The notes under the pieces: model-generated | Told to the model about the DNA's origin: nothing | Databases searched by the model: none | Seen by the model: the letters and a program-made list of their open reading frames with translations, nothing else | In this document: positions 43,334 through 52,286 of the stretch, in pieces | How the letters are laid out: every line of letters begins with the position of its first letter | How positions within the stretch are numbered: the stretch's first letter is position 1 | DNA from: Paenibacillus oenotherae | Lineage (GTDB): Bacteria > Bacillota > Bacilli > Paenibacillales > Paenibacillaceae | DNA length: 64,000 nt | Assembly (NCBI RefSeq): GCF_019443105.1 | Contig: NZ_JAHZIJ010000003.1 | Coordinates: 124,001 to 188,000 of the forward strand | Reading direction: 5' to 3' | Position numbers and translations under genes: made by a program

Positions 43334-44101
43334 ATGATGGATTCTGTCCTAGAGGTGCGAAATTTGACAGGCGGATATAGTCCGCGCAGGCCGGTGCTTC
43401 ACGGGCTTTCCTTCGAGGTCAGGGCCGGTGAGATGGTCGGTCTGATTGGCTTGAACGGTGCGGGAAAAAGCACGGCCATTAAACATATTCTTGGACTTAT
43501 GCAAGCGCATGAGGGCGATATTCGCATTCAAGGCAACACGCTGGAGCAGCAGCCGGAGCAGTATCGCAGCGCGCTTGCTTATGTGCCGGAGACACCGCTG
43601 CTGTTCGATGAGCTGACCGTGGAGGAGCATCTTCGGCTGACCGGGATGGCTTATGGTGTAGAGGAATCGCTGTATAGCGAGCGGTGTGCGAGTTTGCTGG
43701 ATGAGTTCTATATGACGGGCAAGCGCAAGGCATTCGCCGCGCACTTGTCCAAGGGCATGCGCCAGAAGGTTATGATTATGAACGCCTTGCTTGCGCAGCC
43801 TGCGCTTTATGTGATTGACGAACCGTTCCTCGGCTTGGATCCGCTCGGCATCCGCTCGTTGCTGGACAAGCTGGTAGAGGTGAAGCGGCAGGGATCCGCT
43901 ATATTTATGAGCTCTCATATTTTATCCACGGTGGAATCCTATTGCGACAGATTCATCGTGCTGCACGGCGGGAAAATTATCGCTCAAGGAACGCTTGAGG
44001 ATGTATGTGCGACAGCAGGAGTGAGCAGCGGGATCGGCTCGCTGGAGGAGGCATTTTACCGGATGGTAGCGGATGGAGGGCGACATGAACCGGTCGGTTG
44101 A
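43334..44101 (+). CDS. ecsA: ABC transporter ATP-binding protein EcsA
   Basis: 255 residues. Walker A is GLNGAGKST near residue 42, the Q-loop region PETPLLFDELTVEEHL, the signature HLSKGMRQK near 137, Walker B ALYVIDEPFLGLDP near 157, and the switch histidine in SSHIL near 194. It is the nucleotide-binding subunit of the Ecs exporter, which in B. subtilis is needed for normal secretion, competence and intramembrane protease RasP activity. GGGGTGA precedes the ATG. It overlaps the next gene, ecsB, by 17 bases. The pair and its order identify Ecs with good confidence. Confidence 0.88.
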   Translation: MMDSVLEVRNLTGGYSPRRPVLHGLSFEVRAGEMVGLIGLNGAGKSTAIKHILGLMQAHEGDIRIQGNTLEQQPEQYRSALAYVPETPLLFDELTVEEHLRLTGMAYGVEESLYSERCASLLDEFYMTGKRKAFAAHLSKGMRQKVMIMNALLAQPALYVIDEPFLGLDPLGIRSLLDKLVEVKRQGSAIFMSSHILSTVESYCDRFIVLHGGKIIAQGTLEDVCATAGVSSGIGSLEEAFYRMVADGGRHEPVG

Positions 44102-45326
44102 CGCGATCTGGCGGCAGCGGGCAGGCAGGTTCTGGCAGGAATCGATGCCCTATATCCGGTATATGGTGCAGAGCGGTGTCCCGTTAGTTGCTTCCATGCT
44201 GCTGTTTACTGGAATCGCCAGCTATGTGGGATTGCTCCGGGCTGTACCGGCCGCATTCCCCTTCACATGGGTTGGTGTCATTGTCTTGACGCCCTTCAGC
44301 TGCTGGAGTCCGCTGCGTACCTGGCTTCGTGAGGCGGATACGGTTTTCCTCATGCCCCGCGAAGCCGAGATGAAGCTTTATCTAGGGCAAAGCTTCCGTT
44401 ATAACGGCATTGCCGGTACTGCCGCGCTGCTCCTGCTGTGTCTAATCTACTGTCCGCTGTATGTGCAAGGCCCGGGACAGCTCGATTGGCCTCTGCTGCT
44501 GCTCGCTGCTGTGCTCGTCAAGCTGCTGAACACGGCTGGCGCATGGCAGGAGAGAAGAATGCCGTGGCAGGGCGCGCGCTTCAGCATTCGCATGCTCCGC
44601 TGGATCGTTACAGCTGCAGGGTTGGCGCTTCTGCTGCAAGCGTCTCCATGGCTGGCAGTAGCGTATGTAATTGCGGCTGCTCTGCTGATGGCGCTGCTCT
44701 ATAGAAGCCAGCGCAAATACCGTCTGCCCTGGCTGCTGCTGATTGCCGAGGAGACGCGCACTCGGCGCAGATACAACGTGTTTTTCAGCGCTTTTACCGA
44801 TGTGCCGTCGGAGCGAGCCCAGGTTGCCAAGAGAAATTACCTTGCATGGCTCGCAGCCCGTTCCCGTTACAGCAAAGGAAATGCATTCGTATATTTGTAT
44901 GGGCATACACTAATTCGGACAGAGCTTGGCGGTATCATTATGCGGCTGACGGCTCTGGGCACTGTGGTCGGAACGCTTACGGCACATTCCGGCCTGGGGC
45001 TCGGCTGGGGCTCCGCCGGCGTCAACCTGCTGTTCGTATGGCTGACAGGTGTACAGCTCGGATCGCTCGTCCAGTCCCACCGCCATTCCGTCTGGAGGCA
45101 TGTCTATCCACTGCCGGATAAGGCGCGTCTGTCAGCTCTGCTGCGCATTGACCGGATAGCATCGCTTATCTGCATCAGTGTGCTGTGGCTGCCACAGATT
45201 ATACTGCTGCCTGGGCAAGGATTGCTTGCTCCTGCCGTTACAGCGGCTTTACTGGGGCTTGGATATATTTTTGTTATAAGGCCTGTCGGGCTGAAGCGGA
45301 ATTTCGCCCGTACGGATGATGACTGA
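44085..45326 (+). CDS. ecsB: ABC transporter permease EcsB
   Basis: 413 residues from ATG 44085, just after GGAGGG inside the end of ecsA; the in-frame ATG at 44073 has no site. About eight to nine membrane helices are present, with a large cytoplasmic loop near residues 215-265 (EETRTRRRYNVFFSAFTDVP). Family features include the N-terminal WRQRAGRFWQESMPYIRYMV. It is the membrane partner of EcsA. The third gene of the B. subtilis operon (ecsC) is absent here; an aminopeptidase gene follows instead. Confidence 0.86.
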   Translation: MNRSVDAIWRQRAGRFWQESMPYIRYMVQSGVPLVASMLLFTGIASYVGLLRAVPAAFPFTWVGVIVLTPFSCWSPLRTWLREADTVFLMPREAEMKLYLGQSFRYNGIAGTAALLLLCLIYCPLYVQGPGQLDWPLLLLAAVLVKLLNTAGAWQERRMPWQGARFSIRMLRWIVTAAGLALLLQASPWLAVAYVIAAALLMALLYRSQRKYRLPWLLLIAEETRTRRRYNVFFSAFTDVPSERAQVAKRNYLAWLAARSRYSKGNAFVYLYGHTLIRTELGGIIMRLTALGTVVGTLTAHSGLGLGWGSAGVNLLFVWLTGVQLGSLVQSHRHSVWRHVYPLPDKARLSALLRIDRIASLICISVLWLPQIILLPGQGLLAPAVTAALLGLGYIFVIRPVGLKRNFARTDDD

Positions 45327-45351
45327 CATAAATGCTAAGGAGGATGAAAGT

Positions 45352-46419
45352 ATGGCAGATCCACGTATCGAAAAGCTTGCTGAAGTGCTTGTTAATCATT
45401 CGGTGAAGGTGCAGCCCGGAGAGCGGGTTCTTATTATAGGCGCCTCAGAAACAGCACCGCTTATTAAAGAGGTATATCGCCGGGTTCTGCGGGCTGGAGG
45501 ACATCCTATTACACAGATCAGCCTGGCGGAGATGGACAAAATATTTATGGATGAAGCCAATGAGGAGCAGTTGGCCAATGTCGAGGTAACGGAATGGCTC
45601 TATCATAAGGCTGATGCGCTCATTCGGATTCTCGGAGGAGCGAACAACAAGGAATTAACGAATGTAGACCCTGTGCGGATTCAGCAGCGGCGCAAAGCAA
45701 CAGCTCCACTGTCCCAGTATTTGATGAAGGGCGGAGCCAAGTGGGTATTGACGATGTTCCCGACGCAGGCACAGGCTCAGGATGCGGATATGTCGCTTGA
45801 GGAATATGAGAATTTCGTTTATAGCGCCGTCAATGTCGATTACGGGGCCATGGAGCAGTCGATGCTGGCGGCTGCGGAGCGGTTCAATGCTGCGAAAAAA
45901 GTCCGTATCGTCGGCAAGGAGACAGACTTGACCGTCGATATTGAAGGCCGTCAGGCCGTTATATGCGCAGGCACGCATAATGTGCCGGATGGAGAGTTTT
46001 TCTTCTCGCCGAATCATCTGCTTACGGAGGGACATATCTATTACGAGTGGCCGACAATCTATGCCGGACGTGAAATTTCTGGAATCCGGCTCAAGTTTCA
46101 AGCGGGCCGGGTTGTGGAATGCTCTGCGGAGAAAGGCGAGGAGGCGCTCATTCAGGCGCTGGATACGGATGAGGGGGCCCGCTATCTCGGAGAGCTGGGA
46201 ATTGGAGCAAACTTCGGGATTGTGAATCCCACGAAGGATATTCTTTTTGATGAGAAGATTGGAGGCTCTGTGCATCTGGCGGTTGGCAGAGCGTATGAAG
46301 ATGCCGGAGGCGGCAATGAGTCGCTTATTCATTGGGACATGATTAAAAACCTCAAGGATGGCGGGGAACTCTATCTGGACGGGGTGTTGGTGCAGAAGAA
46401 CGGCAAGTGGATTTTTTAA
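45352..46419 (+). CDS. M29-family aminopeptidase (AmpS/AmpT type)
   Basis: 355 residues from ATG 45352, eight bases after AAGGAGG; a frame start at 45316 overlaps ecsB. The N terminus MADPRIEKLAEVLVNHSVKV is typical. Metal-ligand regions are HNVPDGEFFFSPN near 205, YEWPTIYAGREI near 230, ELGIGANFGI near 282 and GGGNESLIHWDMI near 325, supplying the glutamates, histidines and aspartate of the two-metal site. It is a broad-specificity cytoplasmic aminopeptidase. A terminator follows directly, so it may be the end of the ecsAB transcript. Confidence 0.9.
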   Translation: MADPRIEKLAEVLVNHSVKVQPGERVLIIGASETAPLIKEVYRRVLRAGGHPITQISLAEMDKIFMDEANEEQLANVEVTEWLYHKADALIRILGGANNKELTNVDPVRIQQRRKATAPLSQYLMKGGAKWVLTMFPTQAQAQDADMSLEEYENFVYSAVNVDYGAMEQSMLAAAERFNAAKKVRIVGKETDLTVDIEGRQAVICAGTHNVPDGEFFFSPNHLLTEGHIYYEWPTIYAGREISGIRLKFQAGRVVECSAEKGEEALIQALDTDEGARYLGELGIGANFGIVNPTKDILFDEKIGGSVHLAVGRAYEDAGGGNESLIHWDMIKNLKDGGELYLDGVLVQKNGKWIF

Positions 46420-46441
46420 GTAGCAGAGATGCTGGAGAATG

Positions 46442-46473
46442 GAGCGCAGCCCGGTCTGGGAGGCGCTCTTTTT
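46442..46473 (+). terminator. Intrinsic terminator after the aminopeptidase gene
   Basis: GAGCGC...GCGCTC stem with a GC-rich interior, followed by TTTTT. Confidence 0.8.
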
Positions 46474-46495
46474 ACAGCTTTGGTTGTTCAAATAT

Positions 46496-46523
46496 TTTAC
46501 AAAAATAGATTTTGTGGTAAAAT
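46496..46523 (+). promoter_or_regulatory. Candidate promoter of the solute-binding lipoprotein gene
   Basis: TTTACA (46496-46501), 16 bases, TAAAAT (46518-46523). This would give a leader of about 210 bases before the GTG start at 46744; that leader is AT-rich and I cannot name any riboswitch in it. Confidence 0.45.
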
Positions 46524-46743
46524 ATACTGGAAACGAATACATAGTAGGGGGGAGCTGTCTTTTTCATATCCATCGTTTAATTTTCACTAAACTCTGCTCA
46601 AAAATAGAACTTTTTAGGACGTTGATGCGTCTAGTAAGGTTAGAGGGTAATTTTACCTCTGCTGCATCTGTTTGAGATTGAGCGTGTTCTCAACAGACAG
46701 GACAGACAATAATATGAAATGAAATTTATTAGGGGGTTTTGAA

Positions 46744-48159
46744 GTGAGAAGGTTAGGCAAATGGAGTATTCTATTAATTGCAGTGATGTTTCTAGTATCC
46801 GCTTGTTCCTCCGAAAGTAAATCAACGGTAAAGCCGCTGGACAAGGATGAGAAGGCTGTCGTGAAGGTGATGTATTGGGATGAGCAGACATTCTTTCAAC
46901 AATACGGGAATCTGTTCAGCAGCAAGTTTCCGAATGTGGAAATTCAAGTTGTAAGTATGATGTCGCTTAATGGACAGAATGAAGACCGTGAGAAAGCTTT
47001 CGATGACTTGGTAGAGAAGGAAAAGCCTGATGTCATGATGCTGGATACCTCCCAATATGAGAAGCTGGCAGCGGACAATAAGCTGGTTGAGCTCGAAAGT
47101 CTGCTGGAGGACGAGGATTTCCTCGGCGGCGATATTCTTCCCGCTGTTATTGATATGTTGAAGGAAAAGGGAAGCGGAAAGCTGTACGGCTTATCTCCTA
47201 CATTCTATAGCCAGGCGCTCTTCTACAACAAAGATCTGTTTGATAAATATACGATTGATTATCCGACCGACAAGATGTCATGGGAGGATGTTCTCAGTCT
47301 GGCGAAGAGATTCCCGACTAGCGGCAGCGAGGATGAGCGGATATACGGCTTCAGCGCAACATACAGCAATGCTTACTCGATCGGGAATGCAATCGGGTCA
47401 ACATTAGGCTTGTCGTTTACCGATACGGATGGCAAGCAGCTGACTTACAATACCGACAGCTGGAAGAAGACGTTCCAGATAGCAGTCGATGCCATGAAGT
47501 CTGATACCTTGTATACGTCAGATCCGAAAGGCATGATGGGCACTTCTTATGACGACTATTTGAAGAGTGATTTGTTCACGATGGGCAGAGCGGCTATGAC
47601 GCTTAATGGCTCTTATGCTATTGATTCGATGAAGCAGGCGAAGGACGCTTTGAAGGACTACAAGCCGTTTAATCTGGGTATTGTTACTGTGCCTGTCGAT
47701 CCTAGCAATCCGGATGTAAGCACATCATTCGGCGTGTACAACATTTTCGCTATCAATGCCCAATCTCCGAACATCAGTGCCGCTATGGAACTGGTCAAAT
47801 ATATTAATGGTGACGAGACGGCGAAGCTGCAATCCCGTTCCCAACGCTATGGGGACTTGTCAATGCGGACGAAATATATTAAAGATGCCGATGGTGTAAG
47901 CTTGAAGCCATTCTACACCCTTAAGCCTAAGCCGGATGTAATAGAGCGCTACAGAAATATCCCAAGTGCTTTCTATCAGTCGTTCTCCGAGCTTGCGAAT
48001 ACTGAGCTTATGAAGGTTGTTGAAGACAAGCAGTCGTTGGATGAAGCACTGAAGACCATCAATGAGAAAGGTCAGCTGGAGCTGGATAAAGCGAGACTGG
48101 CTGAAAAAGAGGAGAAGGAAAAGGAAAAAGCTGAGGAAGGCAAGGAAGCAGCCAAGTAG
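46744..48159 (+). CDS. Extracellular solute-binding lipoprotein (ABC type)
   Basis: 471 residues from a GTG at 46744 with AGGGGG eight bases upstream. The signal peptide ends in lipobox VSAC (Cys21). The remainder has the fold pattern of family 1 carbohydrate-binding proteins: VKVMYWDEQTFFQQYGNLF near 40, KPDVMMLDTSQYEKLA near 95, YGLSPTFYSQALFYNKDLF near 145, and GRAAMTLNGSYAI near 285. The C-terminal ~20 residues are a Lys/Glu-rich tail. No permease or ATPase gene accompanies it, so it is an orphan that must use a distant transporter or act as a sensor. The ligand is not identifiable. Confidence 0.85.
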   Translation: MRRLGKWSILLIAVMFLVSACSSESKSTVKPLDKDEKAVVKVMYWDEQTFFQQYGNLFSSKFPNVEIQVVSMMSLNGQNEDREKAFDDLVEKEKPDVMMLDTSQYEKLAADNKLVELESLLEDEDFLGGDILPAVIDMLKEKGSGKLYGLSPTFYSQALFYNKDLFDKYTIDYPTDKMSWEDVLSLAKRFPTSGSEDERIYGFSATYSNAYSIGNAIGSTLGLSFTDTDGKQLTYNTDSWKKTFQIAVDAMKSDTLYTSDPKGMMGTSYDDYLKSDLFTMGRAAMTLNGSYAIDSMKQAKDALKDYKPFNLGIVTVPVDPSNPDVSTSFGVYNIFAINAQSPNISAAMELVKYINGDETAKLQSRSQRYGDLSMRTKYIKDADGVSLKPFYTLKPKPDVIERYRNIPSAFYQSFSELANTELMKVVEDKQSLDEALKTINEKGQLELDKARLAEKEEKEKEKAEEGKEAAK

Positions 48160-48281
48160 CCAAGCGGCCAAGTAGCAGCGGCCTCTCAGTAGAATCGACG
48201 GACTGTCGCATGAGCAGATGAAGATGAGTTTGCTGGAATGGCGGCAGCCTCCATTCGAAGACAGCGCGAAGGAGTAAGAAG

Positions 48282-48465
48282 CCTTCGAAAGTGCATGAAT
48301 TTCGGTTACAAGACGCCATAATAGTACAATCCCTGCGATCATGCATGAATGTGAGAAAAAAATCGACCGATAGGGGGAAATGAAGGTGAATGCCTGCACT
48401 TTGGCAGGAATGTCACCTTCATGGGGGCAGAAACGAGAGAATAAATGCCGTTTCGCAGGTTTCGC
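48282..48465 (-). repeat. Four-dyad dispersed element, copy E
   Basis: Dyads start at 48282, 48332, 48393 and 48444 (spacings 50, 61 and 51). It resembles copy C most, including TTTCGGTTACAAGA just after the first dyad in both. It lies in the 615-base gap between the lipoprotein gene and the convergent aminotransferase gene, directly before the inverted-repeat element at 48535. Confidence 0.85.
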
Positions 48466-48534
48466 CTTGCTGGCATCCCGCATTTTGAACGTCTCGGCGT
48501 TTGAATGACGGATGCCTGCCTATCACAACAGCTT

Positions 48535-48700
48535 GAGGGGCTATCCCAAAAAGGGTAAACCCGAGTGAGTCAAACCCATAAAATATACAAAAGAACCTTC
48601 AAAACCACTTTAATAGTGGAGTTGAAGGTTCTTTTTCAATCCTTTATTACATGCAAAGCGGGAGCTGTAATTCCAAAAAGGATTTCGGGACAGGCCCCTT
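48535..48700. mobile_element. Short (~165 bp) inverted-repeat element
   Basis: The left end GAGGGGCTATCCCAAAAAGG pairs imperfectly with the right end GGATTTCGGGACAGGCCCCTT (48680-48700). An internal stem-loop (48589-48636; AAGAACCTTC with GAAGGTTCTTT) sits in the same relative place as the stem-loop in the 29699 element. Its right-end sequence (AAAGCGGG, then ATTCCAAAAAGGA, then TTTCGG) is shared with that element. It is non-coding and MITE-like. The internal stem-loop may also act as a terminator for the lipoprotein gene. Confidence 0.55.
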
Positions 48701-48774
48701 TCTGTACCAGTGTGCAGGTGGCCCTTCATATATCGCCCATGCGCCCCAATATGTGACCTATGGGGGAGCGCTGC

Positions 48775-50094
48775 TTATTGGTTTTGGCTTGCCAGAGTAA
48801 CGTCTTGCACGGCTTTGTGAATCGTATCGAATAGATCCTCAAGGTTCTGTTCCTCAATACAGGAGAACGCAACGCGAAGGTCAGTCTGGCCTAGAGCGAT
48901 TGTGCCTACTCCATATTCATCAAGCAGTCGCGTGCGGACGGTCTCCGCTTCCACGCCTTGCAGCTTGAGGCACATGAAATATCCGGAATTGAACGGATAA
49001 TACGACCAGATGTCGCCATAACGGCCGCTGTCGAGCAGCTGCTTCACCCGATTGGCGCGGCCTTTCATGATGTTGGACTTCTCCGCTTTCTGCGCATCGA
49101 ATTCAGGGGATTGCAGCGCGCGCAGAACGAAGGTCTGCGAAGGATGCGGCCCGCTGGAAATGGTGGCGCGGATAATGCCAAGCGTCTTCTGCTCCAATGC
49201 GCCAAGCATAGCTTCCGTTTGCGCTGCAAACGTGATGAAGCCAACGCGGAAGCCCCATACATACTCTTCCTTGGTGGCGCCGTCGATCTTGACAGCAAGC
49301 ACCCGCGGATGCAGGGCTGCAAGCTTGCCGAACAGGGATTCATGCATGGAATCCTCGAAGAAGAGGCCGAAATATGCGTCATCGGTAACCGCAACAACAT
49401 TCACGCCAGCCTCTGCAGCATCGCGGATCGCAGCGACGATTTCTTCGCCTTCCTGTACACCCGGCGTATAGCCTGTCGGATTGTTCGGGAAGTTGAGCAC
49501 AACGATTGCTTTGCCTTTGCCCTTCTGGGCAAGCAGCGCATTGCGAAGGCCTTCGCTGTTGAAGCGGCTCTCCTCGTTGTAAAGCGGGTATTCCACGATC
49601 TCGGCGCCGCGGCGGATGCCGAAGGTCAGCTCGTAGTTCTCCCAGTTCTTGTTCGGAATGACAACGGCATCTCCAGCGTCTGCGAACAGATCGGCAACGA
49701 TGCTAAGGCCATGTGTCAGTGCGTTCGTAACGACAGGATTGCCGTACAGCTTGCCGTCCAGAGAAGGATTCTCCTTGAGCATCTTGCTGCGCCACGCGGC
49801 GCGCAGCTCTGGCTTGCCTGCTGGCGGGGCATATTCATAAATGTCCTTGGGATTGTAAGCAGAAAGCGTGTCTTGAATGACCTTCAAGTGCATAGGCACT
49901 CCGCCTTCAGTTGCAATGCCGATGGTTGCATTGTATTTCTTTGCTTTCGCTTTCGCTTCAGCTGATTGGCTAAGAATGCCTTCTTTCGGGAAATAAATCG
50001 CTTTGCCGAGTGACGACAACATGGCATACACATGCGCATTCTCACGCTCGATTGTCGCGTTTAACTGCTGTGCAAGTGGGTTCATGGAATTCAT
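48775..50094 (-). CDS. Class I/II aminotransferase, unassigned substrate
   Basis: 439 residues, rather long for the class. NFPNNPTGYTPG near residue 200 and TDDAYFGLFF near 238 are the PLP-pocket segments. The Schiff-base lysine is in DGATKEEYVWGFRVGF near residue 275, with the usual spacing to the arginine but Asp-Gly-Ala-Thr before it where many relatives have Ser. RVAFSCIEE near the end holds the carboxylate-binding arginine. GGAAGG lies just before the ATG at 50094; MNP three codons on is an alternative. It is divergent from an AraC-family gene 250 bases away, which could be its regulator. Confidence 0.82.
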   Translation of the reverse strand: MNSMNPLAQQLNATIERENAHVYAMLSSLGKAIYFPKEGILSQSAEAKAKAKKYNATIGIATEGGVPMHLKVIQDTLSAYNPKDIYEYAPPAGKPELRAAWRSKMLKENPSLDGKLYGNPVVTNALTHGLSIVADLFADAGDAVVIPNKNWENYELTFGIRRGAEIVEYPLYNEESRFNSEGLRNALLAQKGKGKAIVVLNFPNNPTGYTPGVQEGEEIVAAIRDAAEAGVNVVAVTDDAYFGLFFEDSMHESLFGKLAALHPRVLAVKIDGATKEEYVWGFRVGFITFAAQTEAMLGALEQKTLGIIRATISSGPHPSQTFVLRALQSPEFDAQKAEKSNIMKGRANRVKQLLDSGRYGDIWSYYPFNSGYFMCLKLQGVEAETVRTRLLDEYGVGTIALGQTDLRVAFSCIEEQNLEDLFDTIHKAVQDVTLASQNQ

Positions 50095-50346
50095 TCATCC
50101 TTCCAAAATGTTCGTTTCTTCTTGATGGACCCCTAATCAGAAGCCGTTTAGCCCATATTATATCACTTTTGTGGAGTGGAAGGCCATTAAAGAAAATGAA
50201 ATTGGCAACAATTATTTCGAAACGCAGTGGAATGGTTATTAAGCTTGCGCGTGTAAATTATGGTGGTGTATGATGACAACGACAGGGCCAGTCCGCAGCG
50301 GCTGTTAAGCCAATCATTTCTATTAAGCTATAGGGAGGGAGTCATC

Positions 50347-51132
50347 ATGCTGCATTGTCCGCCTTCATCATTTAAACTGCTTTCTTATTTCGCCAAAATC
50401 GTCTGCGAGCCCGGGTGGAAATGGCAGAAAAGGGAGAAGCCTATGGCCAACTTTGACCTCTTCTATGTGTGGAGCGGCCAAGGCGAGCTTGAATTGAATG
50501 GCAAGGTGTATGAGATCGGCCAAGGCAGCTGCTTCTTGTTCAGGCCGAATGATTATACAAGCGCGACGCATAATCCACAGAAGCCTCTCGTGCTGACCTA
50601 CATTCACTTCGATGTCACGGAGCAGCTTGACAGCATTCCCCTTTCCTATCGCGTTCTGAATGAAACGGTCGATTTTGAGAATTTGCTGTCGAGGTATGTG
50701 CGTCTCTTCCTTGTTAAGACCTATGCGGCGGAGGAGGAAGCGCAGCTGATTCTGAAGCAGCTGATGATTCATTTGCTGCGAGTTGATTATGAAGGGCCTA
50801 GAGAGCGCAAGGCGAGCAATCAATTGACAGAGGAGATTCATGAGGTGGCTAACTTTATCCGCCAGAATCCCGGTATTGCCCATCGTGTGGAAGAGCTGGC
50901 GCAGCGCGCGCAGCTGTCTCCGCGATATTTTTCCATCAAATTCAAGGAGATTATCGGGACGTCGGTACAAACCTATCTGATACGGACGCGCATCGAACGG
51001 GCGCAGCATCTGCTGATGCATGCGGGGATGAACGTGACAGAGGTAGCGGATGCGCTTGGCTATCGGGATATTTTCTTCTTCAGCAGGCAGTTCAAGCAAT
51101 ACACGGGGAAAAGTCCTTCGGAAATTAGATGA
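50347..51132 (+). CDS. AraC-family transcriptional regulator
   Basis: 261 residues from ATG 50347, seven bases after GGGAGGGA; a longer frame from 50260 has no site. The N-terminal cupin-like sensing domain covers ~1-150 (FYVWSGQGELELNGKVYEI, then IGQGSCFLFRPND). The C-terminal double helix-turn-helix covers ~160-261: VEELAQRAQLSPRYFSIKFK and the second, NVTEVADALGYRDIFFFSRQ, ending KSPSEIR. Such proteins often respond to sugars or amines. It is divergent from the 48775-50094 aminotransferase, a natural candidate target. A terminator follows. Confidence 0.9.
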   Translation: MLHCPPSSFKLLSYFAKIVCEPGWKWQKREKPMANFDLFYVWSGQGELELNGKVYEIGQGSCFLFRPNDYTSATHNPQKPLVLTYIHFDVTEQLDSIPLSYRVLNETVDFENLLSRYVRLFLVKTYAAEEEAQLILKQLMIHLLRVDYEGPRERKASNQLTEEIHEVANFIRQNPGIAHRVEELAQRAQLSPRYFSIKFKEIIGTSVQTYLIRTRIERAQHLLMHAGMNVTEVADALGYRDIFFFSRQFKQYTGKSPSEIR

Positions 51133-51174
51133 ATGGCTGGATATGAGCCGATGATATAGCAATCCTTAATATTG

Positions 51175-51219
51175 AGAGGTTCCGCTGGAGCAGGTCGTTC
51201 CTTGGCGGGGCCTCTTTTC
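51175..51219 (+). terminator. Intrinsic terminator after the AraC-family gene
   Basis: AGAGGTTCCGC pairs with GCGGGGCCTCT and is followed by TTTT. Pairing is imperfect in the middle. Confidence 0.6.
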
Positions 51220-51225
51220 TGCATG

Positions 51226-51286
51226 CAAAACAAAACGCCGCAGCATCGGATCATCCCAGGGAGATGACGCGATGCTGCGGCGCTAA
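51226..51286 (-). terminator. Intrinsic terminator of psd
   Basis: On the minus strand CGCCGCAGCATCG...CGATGCTGCGGCG is a perfect 13-bp stem followed by TTTTGTTTTG. Confidence 0.9.
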
Positions 51287-51328
51287 ACAGCTGCTTGCAA
51301 TTGACAGGAGCCGTGGCCCCCGTAGTGG

Positions 51329-52117
51329 CTAGCTGTCCATTATGGTGCCCAGTTTTTCACCCATTCTCACTTTCTTGCCTGTCATAAGATCGTTTCTTGG
51401 AACGAAGGTATCATCCTCAGTAAGCAGCACGACTGTTGATCCGAATTCAAAGTATGCAAGCTCCTGGCCCTTGCTCACCTTATCATGCTGGGGCTCGACG
51501 TATTTGATGCTGCTTACGTTCATCGCACCGACTTTGACAACTGCAGTTTCGCCGGTTTGATGTCTGATGTATGTTATAAGCCGCTCGTTGCGGCTAAGCA
51601 CTCTTGGCATATGGCGAAGCCCAAAGTCATTCACGGGGTAAACCTTGCCGGGCACATGCTCGCGTTCGACAATCGTTCCGTCTACAGGCGTATGGATGCG
51701 GTGGTAATCAGTCGGACTCAGGTAGAGCACCATATAATAGCCGTTCTTGTAATTCTCCATGCGAGGCGAGCGGTTAAGCAGCTCCTCAATCGTATAATTC
51801 TGGCCTTTGACATTAATGATGGTTCCTGCCTCAATCGGCCCTATTCCTGTAATCAGCGCGTCTACGGGACTGACAAGAGCAGCAGCGGCGGTATCAATTG
51901 TGCGTACGCCGGGCTTCAAGCGTCTTGTGAAAAATTCGTTCAGCGTGCTGTATTCGTCAAGCCGTTTCTCGGCCTCTTCAATTGAAATTCCATAAGTCTT
52001 GGCAAATCGGGGTATAAAGCGCCGGCTTGCATGTGATTGTGCGAAGCGGCCGGTTATACGCGAGATCCATTTGCGAGAGCTGAGCTCGGTCATCGATCTT
52101 AGCAGCCATTTAGCCAT
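51329..52117 (-). CDS. psd: Phosphatidylserine decarboxylase proenzyme
   Basis: 262 residues. Self-cleaving membrane-associated enzyme that makes phosphatidylethanolamine. The cleavage site is FGST near residue 228; the chain breaks before the serine, which becomes the pyruvoyl group. Other conserved parts are NEFFTRRLKPGVR near 60, SPVDALI near 90 and YLSPTDYHRIHTPVDG near 132, with the Asp and His of the active site. The length is that of the bacterial type II form. The N terminus MAKWLLRSMTELSS is amphipathic. It is a single gene with its own terminator; pssA is not in the window. Confidence 0.94.
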   Translation of the reverse strand: MAKWLLRSMTELSSRKWISRITGRFAQSHASRRFIPRFAKTYGISIEEAEKRLDEYSTLNEFFTRRLKPGVRTIDTAAAALVSPVDALITGIGPIEAGTIINVKGQNYTIEELLNRSPRMENYKNGYYMVLYLSPTDYHRIHTPVDGTIVEREHVPGKVYPVNDFGLRHMPRVLSRNERLITYIRHQTGETAVVKVGAMNVSSIKYVEPQHDKVSKGQELAYFEFGSTVVLLTEDDTFVPRNDLMTGKKVRMGEKLGTIMDS

Positions 52118-52286
52118 GCTGCAGGTTCACGTCCTTTCTAAAGTTACCATGCATTGTTATGTAGCTCTCCGAACTAGTTTGACATATCGCGTTCCATTAA
52201 TCAATACAGATCATGATCTCCATGCCGCTCCTGTCAGGTTTAATGCGTTCGATTCCGGCAAATGCTGGTTAGTGAGGTGATTGAGG

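Noticed and set aside
48958-49965. Plus-strand 335-residue open frame
   Set aside because: It is the antisense of the aminotransferase gene, which has clear PLP motifs and a ribosome site.
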